Shown in pieces: positions 27,492 to 36,684 of a stretch of DNA of 64,000 bases. The notes beneath the pieces are model-generated. The model saw nothing but the letters and a program-made list of their open reading frames with translations, made no database searches and was not told the origin of the DNA. The number at the start of each line of letters is the position of its first letter. Within the stretch, counting starts at the first letter, position 1. The DNA comes from Deinobacterium chartae (GTDB lineage: Bacteria > Deinococcota > Deinococci > Deinococcales > Deinococcaceae): NCBI RefSeq assembly GCF_014202645.1, contig NZ_JACHHG010000014.1, positions 31,975 through 95,974 of the forward strand, read 5' to 3'. A program made the translations under genes and the position numbers.

Positions 27492-29582
27492 ATGACCTCG
27501 ACCGAACCCCGCTTCACCCCGCAGCCCGCCAACCGCTGGAACGACGCCGAAGCCCCGCAGGGCGACGGTCTGGCAGCGCTGGCGTACCGCTCGCGCCTGC
27601 TGGGCGCGGATCGCAGCGTGGTGAACATCTACGGCGGCAACACCAGCACCAAGAGCATCGAAAAAGACCATCTCGGCCGCGACGTGACCGTGCTGTGGGT
27701 CAAGGGGTCGGGCAGCGACATCGCCAGCATCACCGAGCGCGGCTTTGCCGGCCTGAAGCTCGACGAGGTTCTGCCGCTGTTCGAGCGCGAGAGCATGTCC
27801 GACGAGGAGATGACCGCGTACCTCGAGCGCACCGTGTTCGAACCGGGCCGCCCACGCCAGTCGATCGAGACGCTGCTGCACGCCTTCGTGCCCGCCAAGC
27901 ACGTGGATCACACGCACCCGGACGCGATCATCAGCATCGCCTGCGCCCCGGACGGCGAACGGGTGATGCGCGAGATCTACGGCGAGCGCGCCGCGTGGGT
28001 TCCCTATATCCGCCCCGGCTTCGAGCTCAGCCGTCAGATCGGGGCCGCCGTGCGCGATCATCCCCAGCTCGAGTGCGTGGTGATGGGCAAGCACGGCCTG
28101 GTGACCTGGGGGAACACCGCCCGCGAGAGCTACGAGAACACCCTGCGCATCATCGGTGAGGCGCAGGCGTACCTGAACGCGCGGCGCCAGGACCCGCCCT
28201 TCGGCGGCCCCGTGGTGCAGACGCTGCCGGACGAGCAACGCGACGCGCTGCTCGTCCGGTTGCTCCCGGTGTTGCGCGGCGCGATGCGCACCCACGCGCC
28301 GGTGATCTTGCAGGTGGACAGCAGCCCGGAGGTCCTCGAGTTCGTCAACAGCCGTGACGCCGCCGCGCTCTCGCAGGTGGGAGCCGCCTGCCCGGACCAC
28401 CTGGTGCACACCAAGCGCGTTCCACTGTTTCTCGACTGGACCCCGGACGACGGCGAGGAGGCCCTGATCGAGCGCGCCCGGGCGGGCGTGGCGGCGTTCG
28501 CGCTCGAGTACCGCCACTACTTCGAACAGCACCGCAGCCCGCAGGACCGCATGTTCCCCGCCGCTCCGCGCGTCACGCTGGTTCCCGGCATCGGCATGAT
28601 CACCAGCGGCGCGGACGCGCACGGCGCCGAGGTGAGCCGACAGCTGTACCGCCGCGCGATCGCGGTCATGCGCGGCGCGACCAGCCTCGGCGGTTTTGTC
28701 AGCCTCACCGCCGCCGAAGCCTACGCGGTGGAGTACTGGCCGCTCGAGCTGTACAAGCTCGCGCAAAAACCCGCCCCGAAAGTGCTCGAGGGGCACGTCG
28801 CGCTGGTCACCGGTGCGGCCAGCGGCATCGGCCGCGCCATCGCCCGCCGCCTGGCGCAAGACGGCGCGCACGTCGTGATCGCCGACCTCAACGCCGCAGG
28901 CGGGCAGCAGGTGGCCGAGGACATCGTGAGCGAGCGCGGCTGGCAGCGCGCGACGAGTGTCGCCATGAACGTCACCCGCGAGGAGCAGGTGCAGGCGGCG
29001 TACCGGCACGCGGTCCTCAGCTACGGTGGCGTGGACATCGTGGTGAACAACGCCGGCATCGCCTCGAGCGCGCCGGTGGAGGACACCAGCCTCGAGATGT
29101 GGAACACCAACCAGAGCATCCTCAGCACCGGCTACTTCCTGGTCGCGCGCGAGGCGTTCCGGATCATGAAGGCGCAGAACACCGGTGGGAACCTGGTGTT
29201 TGTCGGCAGCAAGAACTCGCTGGCAGCCGGCAAGAACGCCGCCGCGTACAGCGTGGCCAAAGCGGCCGAGATTCACCTGGCCCGCTGCCTGGCCGAGGAG
29301 GGCGGCGCGCACGGCATCCGCGTGAACAGCGTGCTGCCCGACAGCGTCTTGTCGGGTTCGGCGATCTGGGACAGCAAGTGGCGCGCCGAGCGCGCGGCCA
29401 CCTACGGCATCCGCGAGGACCAGCTCGAGGAGTTCTACCGTAACCGCAACACGCTCAAGGTCAACATCCTTCCCGAGGACATCGCCGAGGCCGTCTACTT
29501 TTTTGCCACGCCTGCCGCGAGCAAGACCACCGGCGGAATCCTCACCGTGGACGGCGGGGTGCCGACCGCCTATGTCCGCTGA
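27492..29582 (+). CDS. rhaEW: Bifunctional rhamnulose-1-phosphate aldolase / L-lactaldehyde dehydrogenase
   Basis: 696-residue fusion. The N-terminal about 420 residues are a class II aldolase/adducin domain (VVNIYGGNTSTK, the zinc-binding HTHPDAIISIA near 138 and VVMGKHGLVTWGN near 195). This part splits rhamnulose-1-phosphate into dihydroxyacetone phosphate and L-lactaldehyde. The C-terminal part from about 435 is a short-chain dehydrogenase: nucleotide motif VTGAASGIGRA, NNAGIASS and catalytic YSVAKAA near 583. In this family it oxidises lactaldehyde to lactate. AGGAGG precedes the ATG. Lactate then feeds the LutABC enzymes encoded just downstream. Confidence 0.92.
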   Translation: MTSTEPRFTPQPANRWNDAEAPQGDGLAALAYRSRLLGADRSVVNIYGGNTSTKSIEKDHLGRDVTVLWVKGSGSDIASITERGFAGLKLDEVLPLFERESMSDEEMTAYLERTVFEPGRPRQSIETLLHAFVPAKHVDHTHPDAIISIACAPDGERVMREIYGERAAWVPYIRPGFELSRQIGAAVRDHPQLECVVMGKHGLVTWGNTARESYENTLRIIGEAQAYLNARRQDPPFGGPVVQTLPDEQRDALLVRLLPVLRGAMRTHAPVILQVDSSPEVLEFVNSRDAAALSQVGAACPDHLVHTKRVPLFLDWTPDDGEEALIERARAGVAAFALEYRHYFEQHRSPQDRMFPAAPRVTLVPGIGMITSGADAHGAEVSRQLYRRAIAVMRGATSLGGFVSLTAAEAYAVEYWPLELYKLAQKPAPKVLEGHVALVTGAASGIGRAIARRLAQDGAHVVIADLNAAGGQQVAEDIVSERGWQRATSVAMNVTREEQVQAAYRHAVLSYGGVDIVVNNAGIASSAPVEDTSLEMWNTNQSILSTGYFLVAREAFRIMKAQNTGGNLVFVGSKNSLAAGKNAAAYSVAKAAEIHLARCLAEEGGAHGIRVNSVLPDSVLSGSAIWDSKWRAERAATYGIREDQLEEFYRNRNTLKVNILPEDIAEAVYFFATPAASKTTGGILTVDGGVPTAYVR

Positions 29583-31041
29583 CGTCACCCGCCACATCGC
29601 GATCGACCTGGGTGCCTCGAGCGGCCGGGTCGCCCTGGGGACGCTACAGGATTCCCGGCTCAGCGTGGACGTCGTGCACCGCTTTCCCAACGGGGCGCTC
29701 GCCAGGGCGGACGGGCTGTACTGGAACGTGACCGAACTGTGGCGTGAGGTTCTGCACGGCCTGCGCCTTGCTGCCCGGCAGGGACCGGTGGACAGCGTGG
29801 GCGTGGACTCGTGGGCGGTGGACTACGCGCTGCTCGACGAGCAAGGCCAGCTGCTCGACGGGGTACGCCACTACCGCGATCCGCGCACCGACGGTGTGAT
29901 GGAGGACCTGTTGCGCACGGTGCCGCGCGAGACGCTGTACGAACACACCGGCATCCAGTTCCTGCCGTTTAACACCGTGTACCAGCTTGTCGCGCAGCAG
30001 CGCCGCTCGCCGGACCTGCTCGCCCGGACGCGCGCGCTGCTGCTGGTCCCGGACCTGCTGCACTACTGGCTCTCGGGCCGCCGGGTCGCCGAGCGCACCA
30101 ATGCCAGCACCACCCAGCTCTACGACCCGCGCCAGGGCGACTGGTCCGCGCCGGTGCTGCAAGCCTGCGGGCTGCCTGCGCAGCTGCTGCCGCCGATCGT
30201 GGCGCCCGGCAGCGACCTCGGGGAGGTGTGCCCCGAACTCGCGCACGACACCGGCCTCAGGGGGACGCGCGTGATCGCGCCGGCCACGCACGACACCGCC
30301 AGCGCGGTCGCCGCCGTGCCGGCCAGCGGACCGGACTGGGCCTACGTCTCGAGCGGCACGTGGTCGCTGGTCGGTGTGGAAACGCCGGCTCCGGTCATCT
30401 CGCCGCGCGCGCTGCAGCACAACCTGACCAACGAGGCGGGCATTCACGGCACCACGCGTCTGCTCAAGAACGTGATGGGGCTGTGGATCGTGCAGGAGTG
30501 CCGCCGGGCCTGGGGGGAGCTGGACTTCGCGGCGCTGTACGCCGACGCCGCGCAGGTACCCGCGCACGGACCGCTCATCGACCCCGACGATCTGCGCTTC
30601 TTGCCCCCGGGTACGGATATGCCGCTGCGCGTGCAGACCTTCTGCGCCCAGACCGGCCAGAGCGTGCCGCAGACCCCCGCACAGATCACGCGCTGCATCC
30701 TCGAGAGCCTCGCTTGCAAGACGGCCGAGGTCCTCGAGGAACTCGAGGCGGTGACCGGCCGGGCGATCCGCACGGTGCACGTGGTGGGCGGCGGCTCGCA
30801 GATCGCGCTGCTCAACCGGCTGATCGCCGACGCTGCGCAGCGCACCGTGGTCGCCGGTCCGGTGGAGGCTACACTGATGGGAAACCTGCTGGTGCAGGCC
30901 GAAGCGCGCGGGCGCATCCCGGTCGGGAAGCTGCGCGAAACGGTGCGCGCCTCGGTGACGCTGGAAACCTTCGTGCCGGGCCCGACCCCGACCCAGCGTG
31001 CGCGCTTTGCCCGGGTGCGCGCCGCGACCCCTGCGCCCTGA
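29572..31041 (+). CDS. rhaB: Rhamnulokinase
   Basis: 489-residue FGGY-family kinase phosphorylating L-rhamnulose at O1. ATG at 29572 overlaps the upstream stop by 11 bases. N-terminal phosphate loop AIDLGASSGRVALG near residue 9; substrate region VGVDSWAVDYALLDEQG near 77-93, HYRDPRTDG near 100; C-terminal ATP motif VHVVGGGSQIALLNRL near 404. All FGGY elements are present at usual length. The catabolic order isomerase-aldolase-kinase is unusual in placing the kinase last but is otherwise complete. Confidence 0.92.
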   Translation: MSADVTRHIAIDLGASSGRVALGTLQDSRLSVDVVHRFPNGALARADGLYWNVTELWREVLHGLRLAARQGPVDSVGVDSWAVDYALLDEQGQLLDGVRHYRDPRTDGVMEDLLRTVPRETLYEHTGIQFLPFNTVYQLVAQQRRSPDLLARTRALLLVPDLLHYWLSGRRVAERTNASTTQLYDPRQGDWSAPVLQACGLPAQLLPPIVAPGSDLGEVCPELAHDTGLRGTRVIAPATHDTASAVAAVPASGPDWAYVSSGTWSLVGVETPAPVISPRALQHNLTNEAGIHGTTRLLKNVMGLWIVQECRRAWGELDFAALYADAAQVPAHGPLIDPDDLRFLPPGTDMPLRVQTFCAQTGQSVPQTPAQITRCILESLACKTAEVLEELEAVTGRAIRTVHVVGGGSQIALLNRLIADAAQRTVVAGPVEATLMGNLLVQAEARGRIPVGKLRETVRASVTLETFVPGPTPTQRARFARVRAATPAP

Positions 31042-31117
31042 GCGGCACCAGCCGCGCGGGTGTATCCCGCGCAACTCCGTTTTCCGCGCCGCGCGGGAAG
31101 CGGCCCGGAGGTGGCCT

Positions 31118-31861
31118 TTGCGAATCGATCTGTTCATCACCTGCCTGAACGACGCGCTGTTTCCCCGCACCGGCGAGGCGACCGTGCGCCTGCTCGAACG
31201 GCTGGGGCATACGGTGCATTTCAACCCCGAGCAAACCTGCTGCGGGCAGATGCACGCCAACAGCGGCTACCGCCGTGAGGCGCTGCCCCTGGTGCGGCGT
31301 TTCGTGCGCACCTTTCGCGACGCGGACGTTATCGTGGCACCCAGCGGTTCGTGCGTCGCCACCGTGCGCGACCTGTACCCCCGCCTGGCCGAGTGGTCCG
31401 GGGACAGCGAGCTGTTGGACGCGGTCCACGCCCTGTCCGGACGTGTGTTCGAGCTCAGCGAGTTCCTGGTGCACCGCCTCGGCCTCGAGGACGTCGGCGC
31501 GTACTACCCGCACCGCGTCACCTACCACCCGACCTGTCACTCGCTGCGCATCCTGCGCGTCGGAGACGCTCCGCTGCGCTTGCTGCGCAGCGTGCGCGGC
31601 CTCGCGCTGGTCGAGCTGCCCCAGGCCGACCAGTGCTGCGGTTTCGGCGGCACTTTCGCGGTCAAGAACGCCGACACCAGCACCGCGATGCTCGCCGACA
31701 AGCTGCAGCACGTCATGGCAACCCGCGCCGAGGCCTGCGCCGCCGCCGACAACAGCTGCCTGATGCACATCGGCGGCGGCCTCGGGCGCCTGCGCAGCGG
31801 CACGCGCGTCGTGCACCTCGCCGAGATCCTTGCCAGCACCGAACACGAGGTGTACGCGTGA
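31118..31861 (+). CDS. lutA: L-lactate utilisation protein A
   Basis: 247-residue subunit of the iron-sulphur L-lactate oxidase LutABC. TTG start at 31118 with CGGAGGTGG upstream. Two CCG domains carry the cysteine ligands: TCCGQMH near residue 32 and QCCGFGG near 175; YHPTCH near 142 adds a further cysteine. The gene follows rhaB by 76 bases on the same strand, suggesting lactate from rhamnose breakdown is oxidised to pyruvate by the same operon. Confidence 0.9.
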   Translation: MRIDLFITCLNDALFPRTGEATVRLLERLGHTVHFNPEQTCCGQMHANSGYRREALPLVRRFVRTFRDADVIVAPSGSCVATVRDLYPRLAEWSGDSELLDAVHALSGRVFELSEFLVHRLGLEDVGAYYPHRVTYHPTCHSLRILRVGDAPLRLLRSVRGLALVELPQADQCCGFGGTFAVKNADTSTAMLADKLQHVMATRAEACAAADNSCLMHIGGGLGRLRSGTRVVHLAEILASTEHEVYA

Positions 31862-33357
31862 GCGGCGGCGGCATCAAACCGGCCCAACCCTTTGCGCAGG
31901 CGGCGCGGGTCACGCTGGCCAACGCGCAGATGCGCCGCAACCTGCGCCACGCCACCACCACCATCCGTGACAAGCGTCAGCGCGCCGTAAGCGAACTGCC
32001 CGACTGGGAGGCGCTGCGCGACGAGGGCGCGGCCCTCAAGGACCACGCGCTGGCCAACCTCGGCGAACTGCTGCTCGACCTCGAGGCGGCGGTGCAGGCG
32101 CGCGGCGGGCAGGTGCACTGGGCGCGCGACGCGCACGAGGCCCGCGAGATCGTCGCACGCATCGCTGTGCGGCACGGCGCGCGCGAGGTCATCAAGGTCA
32201 AGTCGATCAGCACCGACGAGATCGAGCTGAACGCTGGCCTCGAGGCGCACGGGGTGCACGCCATCGAAACCGACCTGGCCGAGCTGATCGTGCAGCTCGC
32301 CGAGGACCGTCCCAGCCATATCCTGGTGCCGGCCATTCACCGCAACCGCGCGGAGATCCGCGACCTGTTCCGCCGCCGTCTCGGCGCGGAGCTGCTCACC
32401 GACGACCCGGCCGCGCTCGCCGAGGCTGCCCGGGCGTACTTGCGCGGAAAGTTCCTGAGCACGCGCGTGGCGGTGAGCGGCGCGAACTTCGCGGTGGCCG
32501 AGACCGGCACGGTGTGCGTGGTGGAGTCCGAGGGCAACGGGCGCATGTGCGTCACGCTGCCGGACGTGCTGATCAGCGTGATGGGCATCGAGAAGGTCCT
32601 GGCGGCATGGTCGGACGTCGCGGTGTTCTTGCGCCTGCTGCCGCGCAGCAGTACCGCCGAGCGCATGAACCCGTACACCAGTTTCTGGAGCGGCGTCACC
32701 CCCGGCGACGGCCCGCAGGAATTCCACCTGGTGCTGCTCGATAACGGCCGCAGCGCGGTCCTTGCCGACCAGGTGGGCCGTCAGACGCTGCGCTGCATCC
32801 GCTGCTCGGCCTGCTTGAACGTGTGCCCGGTGTACGAGCGAACCGGCGGGCACGCCTACGGCAGCGTGTACCCGGGCCCGATCGGTGCGATCCTGACGCC
32901 GCAGCTGCTGCAGCTCGAGGACGCCAACGCCAACACCCTGCCGTGGGCGAGCAGCCTGTGCGGGGCCTGCTACGACGCCTGCCCGGTGAAGATCAACATT
33001 CCCGAGGTGCTGCTGCACCTGCGCGGGCAGATCACCGGGCAGCGGCCGCTGGACGCCGAGGCCGTCGCGTTCCGCTCGGCCGCCTGGATCATGAGCGAAC
33101 CTTTCCGCTTCGAGGGGGCGATCCGGCTGGCGCGGCTGGGGCAGGGACCGCTGCTGCGCGACGGCGCGATCCGCGCGCTGCCCGGCCTGCTCGGCGGCTG
33201 GACCGAGGCGCGCGACCTGCCCGCCTTTCCACAGCGGTCGTTCCGTGAGTGGTGGCGCACGCGCCCCGCACCGCCCGCCCCGCCGGAGCGGGCAGACGCA
33301 GCGCCCGAGCCGGATTTGGGCGAACCGCTCGCCCCGCACCGGGAGGAGACCCGATGA
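31858..33357 (+). CDS. lutB: L-lactate utilisation protein B
   Basis: 499-residue central subunit. GTG start overlapping lutA by GTGA; the much longer open frame upstream belongs to the antisense-like frame of lutA. The N-terminal half is a DUF162/LutB domain (KVKSISTDEIELNAGLEAHG near 116, SGANFAVAETGTVCVVESEGNGR near 205). Two 4Fe-4S clusters follow: CIRCSACLNVCPVY near 313 and LCGACYDACPVKI near 366. The acidic Pro/Ala-rich tail (from about 465) is variable in the family. Confidence 0.92.
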   Translation: MSGGGIKPAQPFAQAARVTLANAQMRRNLRHATTTIRDKRQRAVSELPDWEALRDEGAALKDHALANLGELLLDLEAAVQARGGQVHWARDAHEAREIVARIAVRHGAREVIKVKSISTDEIELNAGLEAHGVHAIETDLAELIVQLAEDRPSHILVPAIHRNRAEIRDLFRRRLGAELLTDDPAALAEAARAYLRGKFLSTRVAVSGANFAVAETGTVCVVESEGNGRMCVTLPDVLISVMGIEKVLAAWSDVAVFLRLLPRSSTAERMNPYTSFWSGVTPGDGPQEFHLVLLDNGRSAVLADQVGRQTLRCIRCSACLNVCPVYERTGGHAYGSVYPGPIGAILTPQLLQLEDANANTLPWASSLCGACYDACPVKINIPEVLLHLRGQITGQRPLDAEAVAFRSAAWIMSEPFRFEGAIRLARLGQGPLLRDGAIRALPGLLGGWTEARDLPAFPQRSFREWWRTRPAPPAPPERADAAPEPDLGEPLAPHREETR

Positions 33358-34019
33358 GCGACAGCGACCGTTTCGAGGCCCGCATGGAGATCCTGGCACG
33401 CATCCGGCGTGCGGACGCAGCGGCGGACACGCCGCTCACGCGCGCAGCGTTCGTCTCCGACGCGCGCGAGCGGCGGGAAGTCGTGGAGCAGTTCGCCGAG
33501 TTCGCCGGGGAGTACCGCGCGAGTGTGACGCGCACCGACGAGCGCGACCTGCCCGAGACCGTACGGACGATCCTGGCACGGCGCGGCAGCGTGCACGTGG
33601 TCATTCCTGCCGATCTGCCCGCGCGCACGCTGCCCGCAGACCTGAAGGTGCTGCGCGACGAAGCCCTGGATACCGCCGCGCTCGACGCGGTGCAGGCGGT
33701 GGTGACCACCTGCGCGGTCGCGGTCGCTGAAACCGGTACGGTGGTGCTCGACCACGGGGCCGGTCAGGGGCGGCGGGCCCTGACCCTGCTGCCCGACCAC
33801 CACGTGTGCATCATCCGCGAGTCGCAGGTCGTAGGCAGCGTACCCGAGGCGGTGGCCCGCCTGCAGACGAGCGTGGCACAGGGGCGGCCGCTGACCTGGA
33901 TCAGCGGGCCCAGTGCGACCAGCGACATCGAACTCAGCCGGGTGGAGGGCGTGCACGGACCGCGCGTACTTGACCTTGTGCTGGTGCGGACAGAGGCCGC
34001 AGACGACCCGGAACCGTGA
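33354..34019 (+). CDS. lutC: L-lactate utilisation protein C
   Basis: 221-residue LUD-domain subunit. ATG overlaps the lutB stop by ATGA; GGAGGAGA upstream. The LUD fold is seen in VVTTCAVAVAETGTVVLDHG near 118-137, LLPDHHVCII near 148 and GPSATSDIELSRVEGVHGP near 189, where the last segment matches the conserved C-terminal motif. It completes the LutABC complex and ends the rhamnose/lactate operon. Confidence 0.9.
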   Translation: MSDSDRFEARMEILARIRRADAAADTPLTRAAFVSDARERREVVEQFAEFAGEYRASVTRTDERDLPETVRTILARRGSVHVVIPADLPARTLPADLKVLRDEALDTAALDAVQAVVTTCAVAVAETGTVVLDHGAGQGRRALTLLPDHHVCIIRESQVVGSVPEAVARLQTSVAQGRPLTWISGPSATSDIELSRVEGVHGPRVLDLVLVRTEAADDPEP

Positions 34020-34043
34020 GCGGCGGGGCAAGGGGAGCAAACG

Positions 34044-34065
34044 AAAAAATCGGCCTCTTGGCCGA
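34044..34065 (-). terminator. Rho-independent terminator for the leftward GIY-YIG genes
   Basis: TCGGCC (34050-34055), loop TCTT, GGCCGA (34060-34065). On the minus strand the stem is followed by six T. It may also slow transcription leaving lutC in the other direction. Confidence 0.65.
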
Positions 34066-34257
34066 CTGATAAAAACAGTATACCCGGGTATGCGCTATAC
34101 GTCAAATGGATACACCGCGCTGGGGGAAACGAGCCGTTGGGCAGTTGGGCGGCCTGCGCCCGCTCGTGCCCGGGCAGATCCCCCTCGAGGCGGCAGGGGT
34201 CCGTCTGTCTCACCGGTGCCGGGCGACGGTCACGTTTCCCGTCGCGTTGGGGGTATC

Positions 34258-34884
34258 TCAGCGGCCATCGGTGTTGAGCAGCCGCGCTCCAGCCAGGACC
34301 GAAGCAAGCGCAATGACCTCTTTTTCGGCGGCAGGCACCGAACCGATCAGGCCGCTCGGACCACGGCTGTCGCGAAACCAGGGCACCAGGCACACGAACA
34401 CCGCTTCGCGCAGACGGGGCGGGTCCGCCGTTTCGAACAGGCTGTCGGCCCAGCGGCGGTACTTTCGCGTCGGGGGCCGCCGCGCCTGAAACCCGAACAG
34501 GGCGTGGCTCAGGTCCCCGATATGGTAGTCGAGGTTGTACCCCCAGCGGCCGAAGAAGCCGTGGTTGCTCCGGATGTTGATGAGGTTGGCGCTCACGGCG
34601 TGGGTCTGTCCGCGTTTCTCCGCCTTGCCCACGTACAGCGGCGTGAAGGTCTGCCGCTCGCCCACCCCCATCAGGTACAGGAAGCCGTGCCAGTGATCAT
34701 CGCTCAGGCCGGTTTCTACCATCTCGATCATGGCGGCATCGAATTCCGGGGAGCGGGTCAGCGTGCGGCGGTCACGGCGAGCGCCGCGCAGGTGCGTCCG
34801 CACGGTCCGGTCCGCGTCGGTGGCAAACAGCGGAACGAAGTGGCAGCGGGACAGGCCGTTGAGCCAGGATTGCAGCGGGTTCAT
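34258..34884 (-). CDS. GIY-YIG-like nuclease-fold protein
   Basis: 208-residue protein starting at ATG 34884, which overlaps the upstream gene by 4 bases. The central part HGFLYLMGVGERQTFTPLYVGKAEKRG (about residues 57-83) has the two-strand 'YLM...YVGKA' shape of GIY-YIG nucleases. It continues with conserved Asn/Arg residues (SANLINIRSNHGFFGRWGYN) and a Glu-containing helix (AAEKEVIALASVL) where the metal ligand would be. Similar unplaced proteins of about 200 residues are found beside PCG-motif (DUF6884-like) genes. Likely a nucleic-acid enzyme; function unproven. Confidence 0.6.
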   Translation of the reverse strand: MNPLQSWLNGLSRCHFVPLFATDADRTVRTHLRGARRDRRTLTRSPEFDAAMIEMVETGLSDDHWHGFLYLMGVGERQTFTPLYVGKAEKRGQTHAVSANLINIRSNHGFFGRWGYNLDYHIGDLSHALFGFQARRPPTRKYRRWADSLFETADPPRLREAVFVCLVPWFRDSRGPSGLIGSVPAAEKEVIALASVLAGARLLNTDGR

Positions 34885-35369
34885 CGCGCCTGCCCTTCGG
34901 AGTTCAGCAGCCGGACCGTGAACGCGTCCGCCGCGAGGCCGATCAGCTGGTACTCGAGGGCTCCGATGGTGGTCGGGAACCCCTCGAGCGGCGGGGCCTG
35001 GACCTGGTGCTGACCGATCACGTACAGCTTCAGGTCGCATACGGCCCGGCCTTGCTCGAGCAGGCGCCGCTGCCAGCGGGCGTACCCCTTCTCGCCGCGG
35101 GCGAGGTGCTGCAGGTGGCTGCTCCAGCGCCGCGCCGGAGTTCTGCTTTTGCCGATGTAAGCCGGGATCTCCTTGGACGCAGCGCATTCGGTCAATACGT
35201 AGAGGTATTCGGGTGAGCGCTGCGCGTCAGCGAGGCGCGCGATCCGCTCGGTGGCCACGCGCGGGTCGATGGGCTGGCCGGCGGTCGCGAGCCACGTGCT
35301 GTAGGTGGCGTGGCTCGCCAGCCAGCCCTGGAACAGTTGGCGTTTACGTGCGACATCCGGGTAAGTCAT
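34881..35369 (-). CDS. GIY-YIG-like nuclease-fold protein
   Basis: 162-residue protein, ATG at 35369. YLYVLTECAASKEIPAYIGKSRTPARRWSSH (about residues 48-78) fits the GIY-YIG core with the conserved Arg; ALEYQLIGLAAD (about 137) supplies the expected Glu. It forms an overlapping pair with the next gene and is divergent from a truncated PCG-motif gene 43 bases away. The pair may be a small nucleic-acid processing or defence unit that has lost one partner. Confidence 0.6.
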   Translation of the reverse strand: MTYPDVARKRQLFQGWLASHATYSTWLATAGQPIDPRVATERIARLADAQRSPEYLYVLTECAASKEIPAYIGKSRTPARRWSSHLQHLARGEKGYARWQRRLLEQGRAVCDLKLYVIGQHQVQAPPLEGFPTTIGALEYQLIGLAADAFTVRLLNSEGQAR

Positions 35370-35412
35370 GGGTGCAGTCCTGGCAGAAGGTGGTGTGTCA
35401 GGCTGGGGTGGC

Positions 35413-35664
35413 ATGCGAACATTGGTGATTATTCCTTGCGGGCAACGAAAAATCTGGTACAAACGGCCGGAGCTGGGGGCGGTGCGGGCGGAGGAGGCGT
35501 ACACCGGAACGCCGTTCGTCGTAAATAGAGAGTATGCCAGAAGTTTCGGTGACGCGTGGGTCATCCTCAGCGCAAAGTACGGTGCCGATCCGCTGAGGTT
35601 GGGTTTCCGTATACGGAACATCAAGCACGACAAAAACGGGAAGGTTTCCCTTCCCGTTGAATGA
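35413..35664 (+). pseudogene. DUF6884-like protein, 3' truncated
   Basis: ATG at 35413. The N-terminus MRTLVIIPCGQRKIW, then AEEAYTGTPF and WVILSAKYGADP, is the conserved core of DUF6884/YaaA-like proteins (a Pro-Cys-Gly-x2-Lys motif followed by LSAKYG). Family members continue for another 60-100 residues. Here the match stops after about residue 65 and the frame runs into a Lys/Asn-rich tail and stop at the border of the lower-GC ABC transporter block. So the gene was cut, probably when that block arrived. Confidence 0.55.
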
Positions 35665-35857
35665 TGTTGCAGAAACGAGCCTTTTTGAGACCCGGGCCGT
35701 GCGCCACCAACCTCAGCATGCACATGCCCAGCAACAGAAGCATCAGCCCCAGTGAATAGAAGTCTGTGCCACTGGCAGAAAAGATTGGGGACCAAAGGAA
35801 GCCGCGCCTGGTTCCTGCCACCAGAATCTGACGTACTTCATGGGGTTCTCCATGCAC
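35621..35857 (-). CDS. Possible small membrane protein downstream of the ABC permease
   Basis: 78-residue frame with one strong hydrophobic segment (SLGLMLLLLGMCMLRLV, about residues 35-51), 35 bases after the permease stop on the same strand. There is no good ribosome site, and its 3' part overlaps the end of the truncated DUF6884-like gene. It may be a real third gene of the ABC operon or a fragment. Confidence 0.35.
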   Translation of the reverse strand: MHGEPHEVRQILVAGTRRGFLWSPIFSASGTDFYSLGLMLLLLGMCMLRLVAHGPGLKKARFCNIIQREGKPSRFCRA

Positions 35858-35892
35858 TGGGGGTCAGAAGAAATCGGGCGGGGCCAGGAGGG

Positions 35893-36684
35893 TCACTTGC
35901 TGAGGTCCCGGGTGTTGAAGCGCCACAGGCCGGCACACACAAACACCACGCTGATCCCGGCCAGGGTGAAGGCACGGGTAAAGTCCAGCCCGTTTCGGAT
36001 CGGCAGGTATTCATTGTAATGGTAGAACACCGAGAAAGGTTGCAGGTCTTTCAGGTCCGGCATCAGGGGAGCCATGGCATTCAGCAGGTAACTTCCCATC
36101 AAGACCCCCCCTGAAACTCCCAGCACCAACCCGGGATGGGGAACGATGCTTCCCACCAGCATGGCGAGGGTGGAGGCCGTGAAGCCCAGCAACAGCACAC
36201 TGGTAAAAGCGTCCAGCACCCTCACCTCTTCCAGGTTGATTCCTTGTAGTCCAGCAAAAAGATGAAAGTACACCAACAGGGCCAGGACGATGAGGGTTTG
36301 CATGCTCAGCATGGCCAGCAAACGCCCCAGGTAATACTCGGTGCGGCTGATCGGGTTGGAGAGCAGCAAATCGAGTTGCCCGTGCCGCTCCTCTCCAGCG
36401 ATCGCGGCATTGCCAAGGCTGATCCCGAACATGATGGTGAGGAGGGGCAAGATCAGCGTGAGCACCCGGGCATTCAGGTACCCGCCGATGGTGCTGATGT
36501 CCAGGGTGAAGAACATGCTGCGTATCGCCTCGGGAACCTGCGCCACGAGGTCGTTCATGCCGCCGGACTGGGCCATGCCTTTGAAAACGCTGAGTTCCAG
36601 CAGCACCCACAGGGCCAGCAGGACCAGCCAGATGATAAGGGTGGTCCTGGCCCGCCGGAAGGTGTTTTTATACACGCTGAACAT
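35893..36684 (-). CDS. ABC-2 type transporter permease
   Basis: 263-residue membrane protein, ATG at 36684 with GGAGG upstream, overlapping the ATPase gene by 17 bases. Six hydrophobic segments are visible (about residues 14-33, 68-88, 116-136, 148-170, 178-200, 238-256). A cytoplasmic loop AAIAGEERHGQLDLLLSNPISRTEYYLGR near 92-120 is the EAA-like contact for the ATPase, as in NatB/YhaP-type exporters. Lower GC and different codon use from the surroundings indicate transfer. Confidence 0.85.
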   Translation of the reverse strand: MFSVYKNTFRRARTTLIIWLVLLALWVLLELSVFKGMAQSGGMNDLVAQVPEAIRSMFFTLDISTIGGYLNARVLTLILPLLTIMFGISLGNAAIAGEERHGQLDLLLSNPISRTEYYLGRLLAMLSMQTLIVLALLVYFHLFAGLQGINLEEVRVLDAFTSVLLLGFTASTLAMLVGSIVPHPGLVLGVSGGVLMGSYLLNAMAPLMPDLKDLQPFSVFYHYNEYLPIRNGLDFTRAFTLAGISVVFVCAGLWRFNTRDLSK

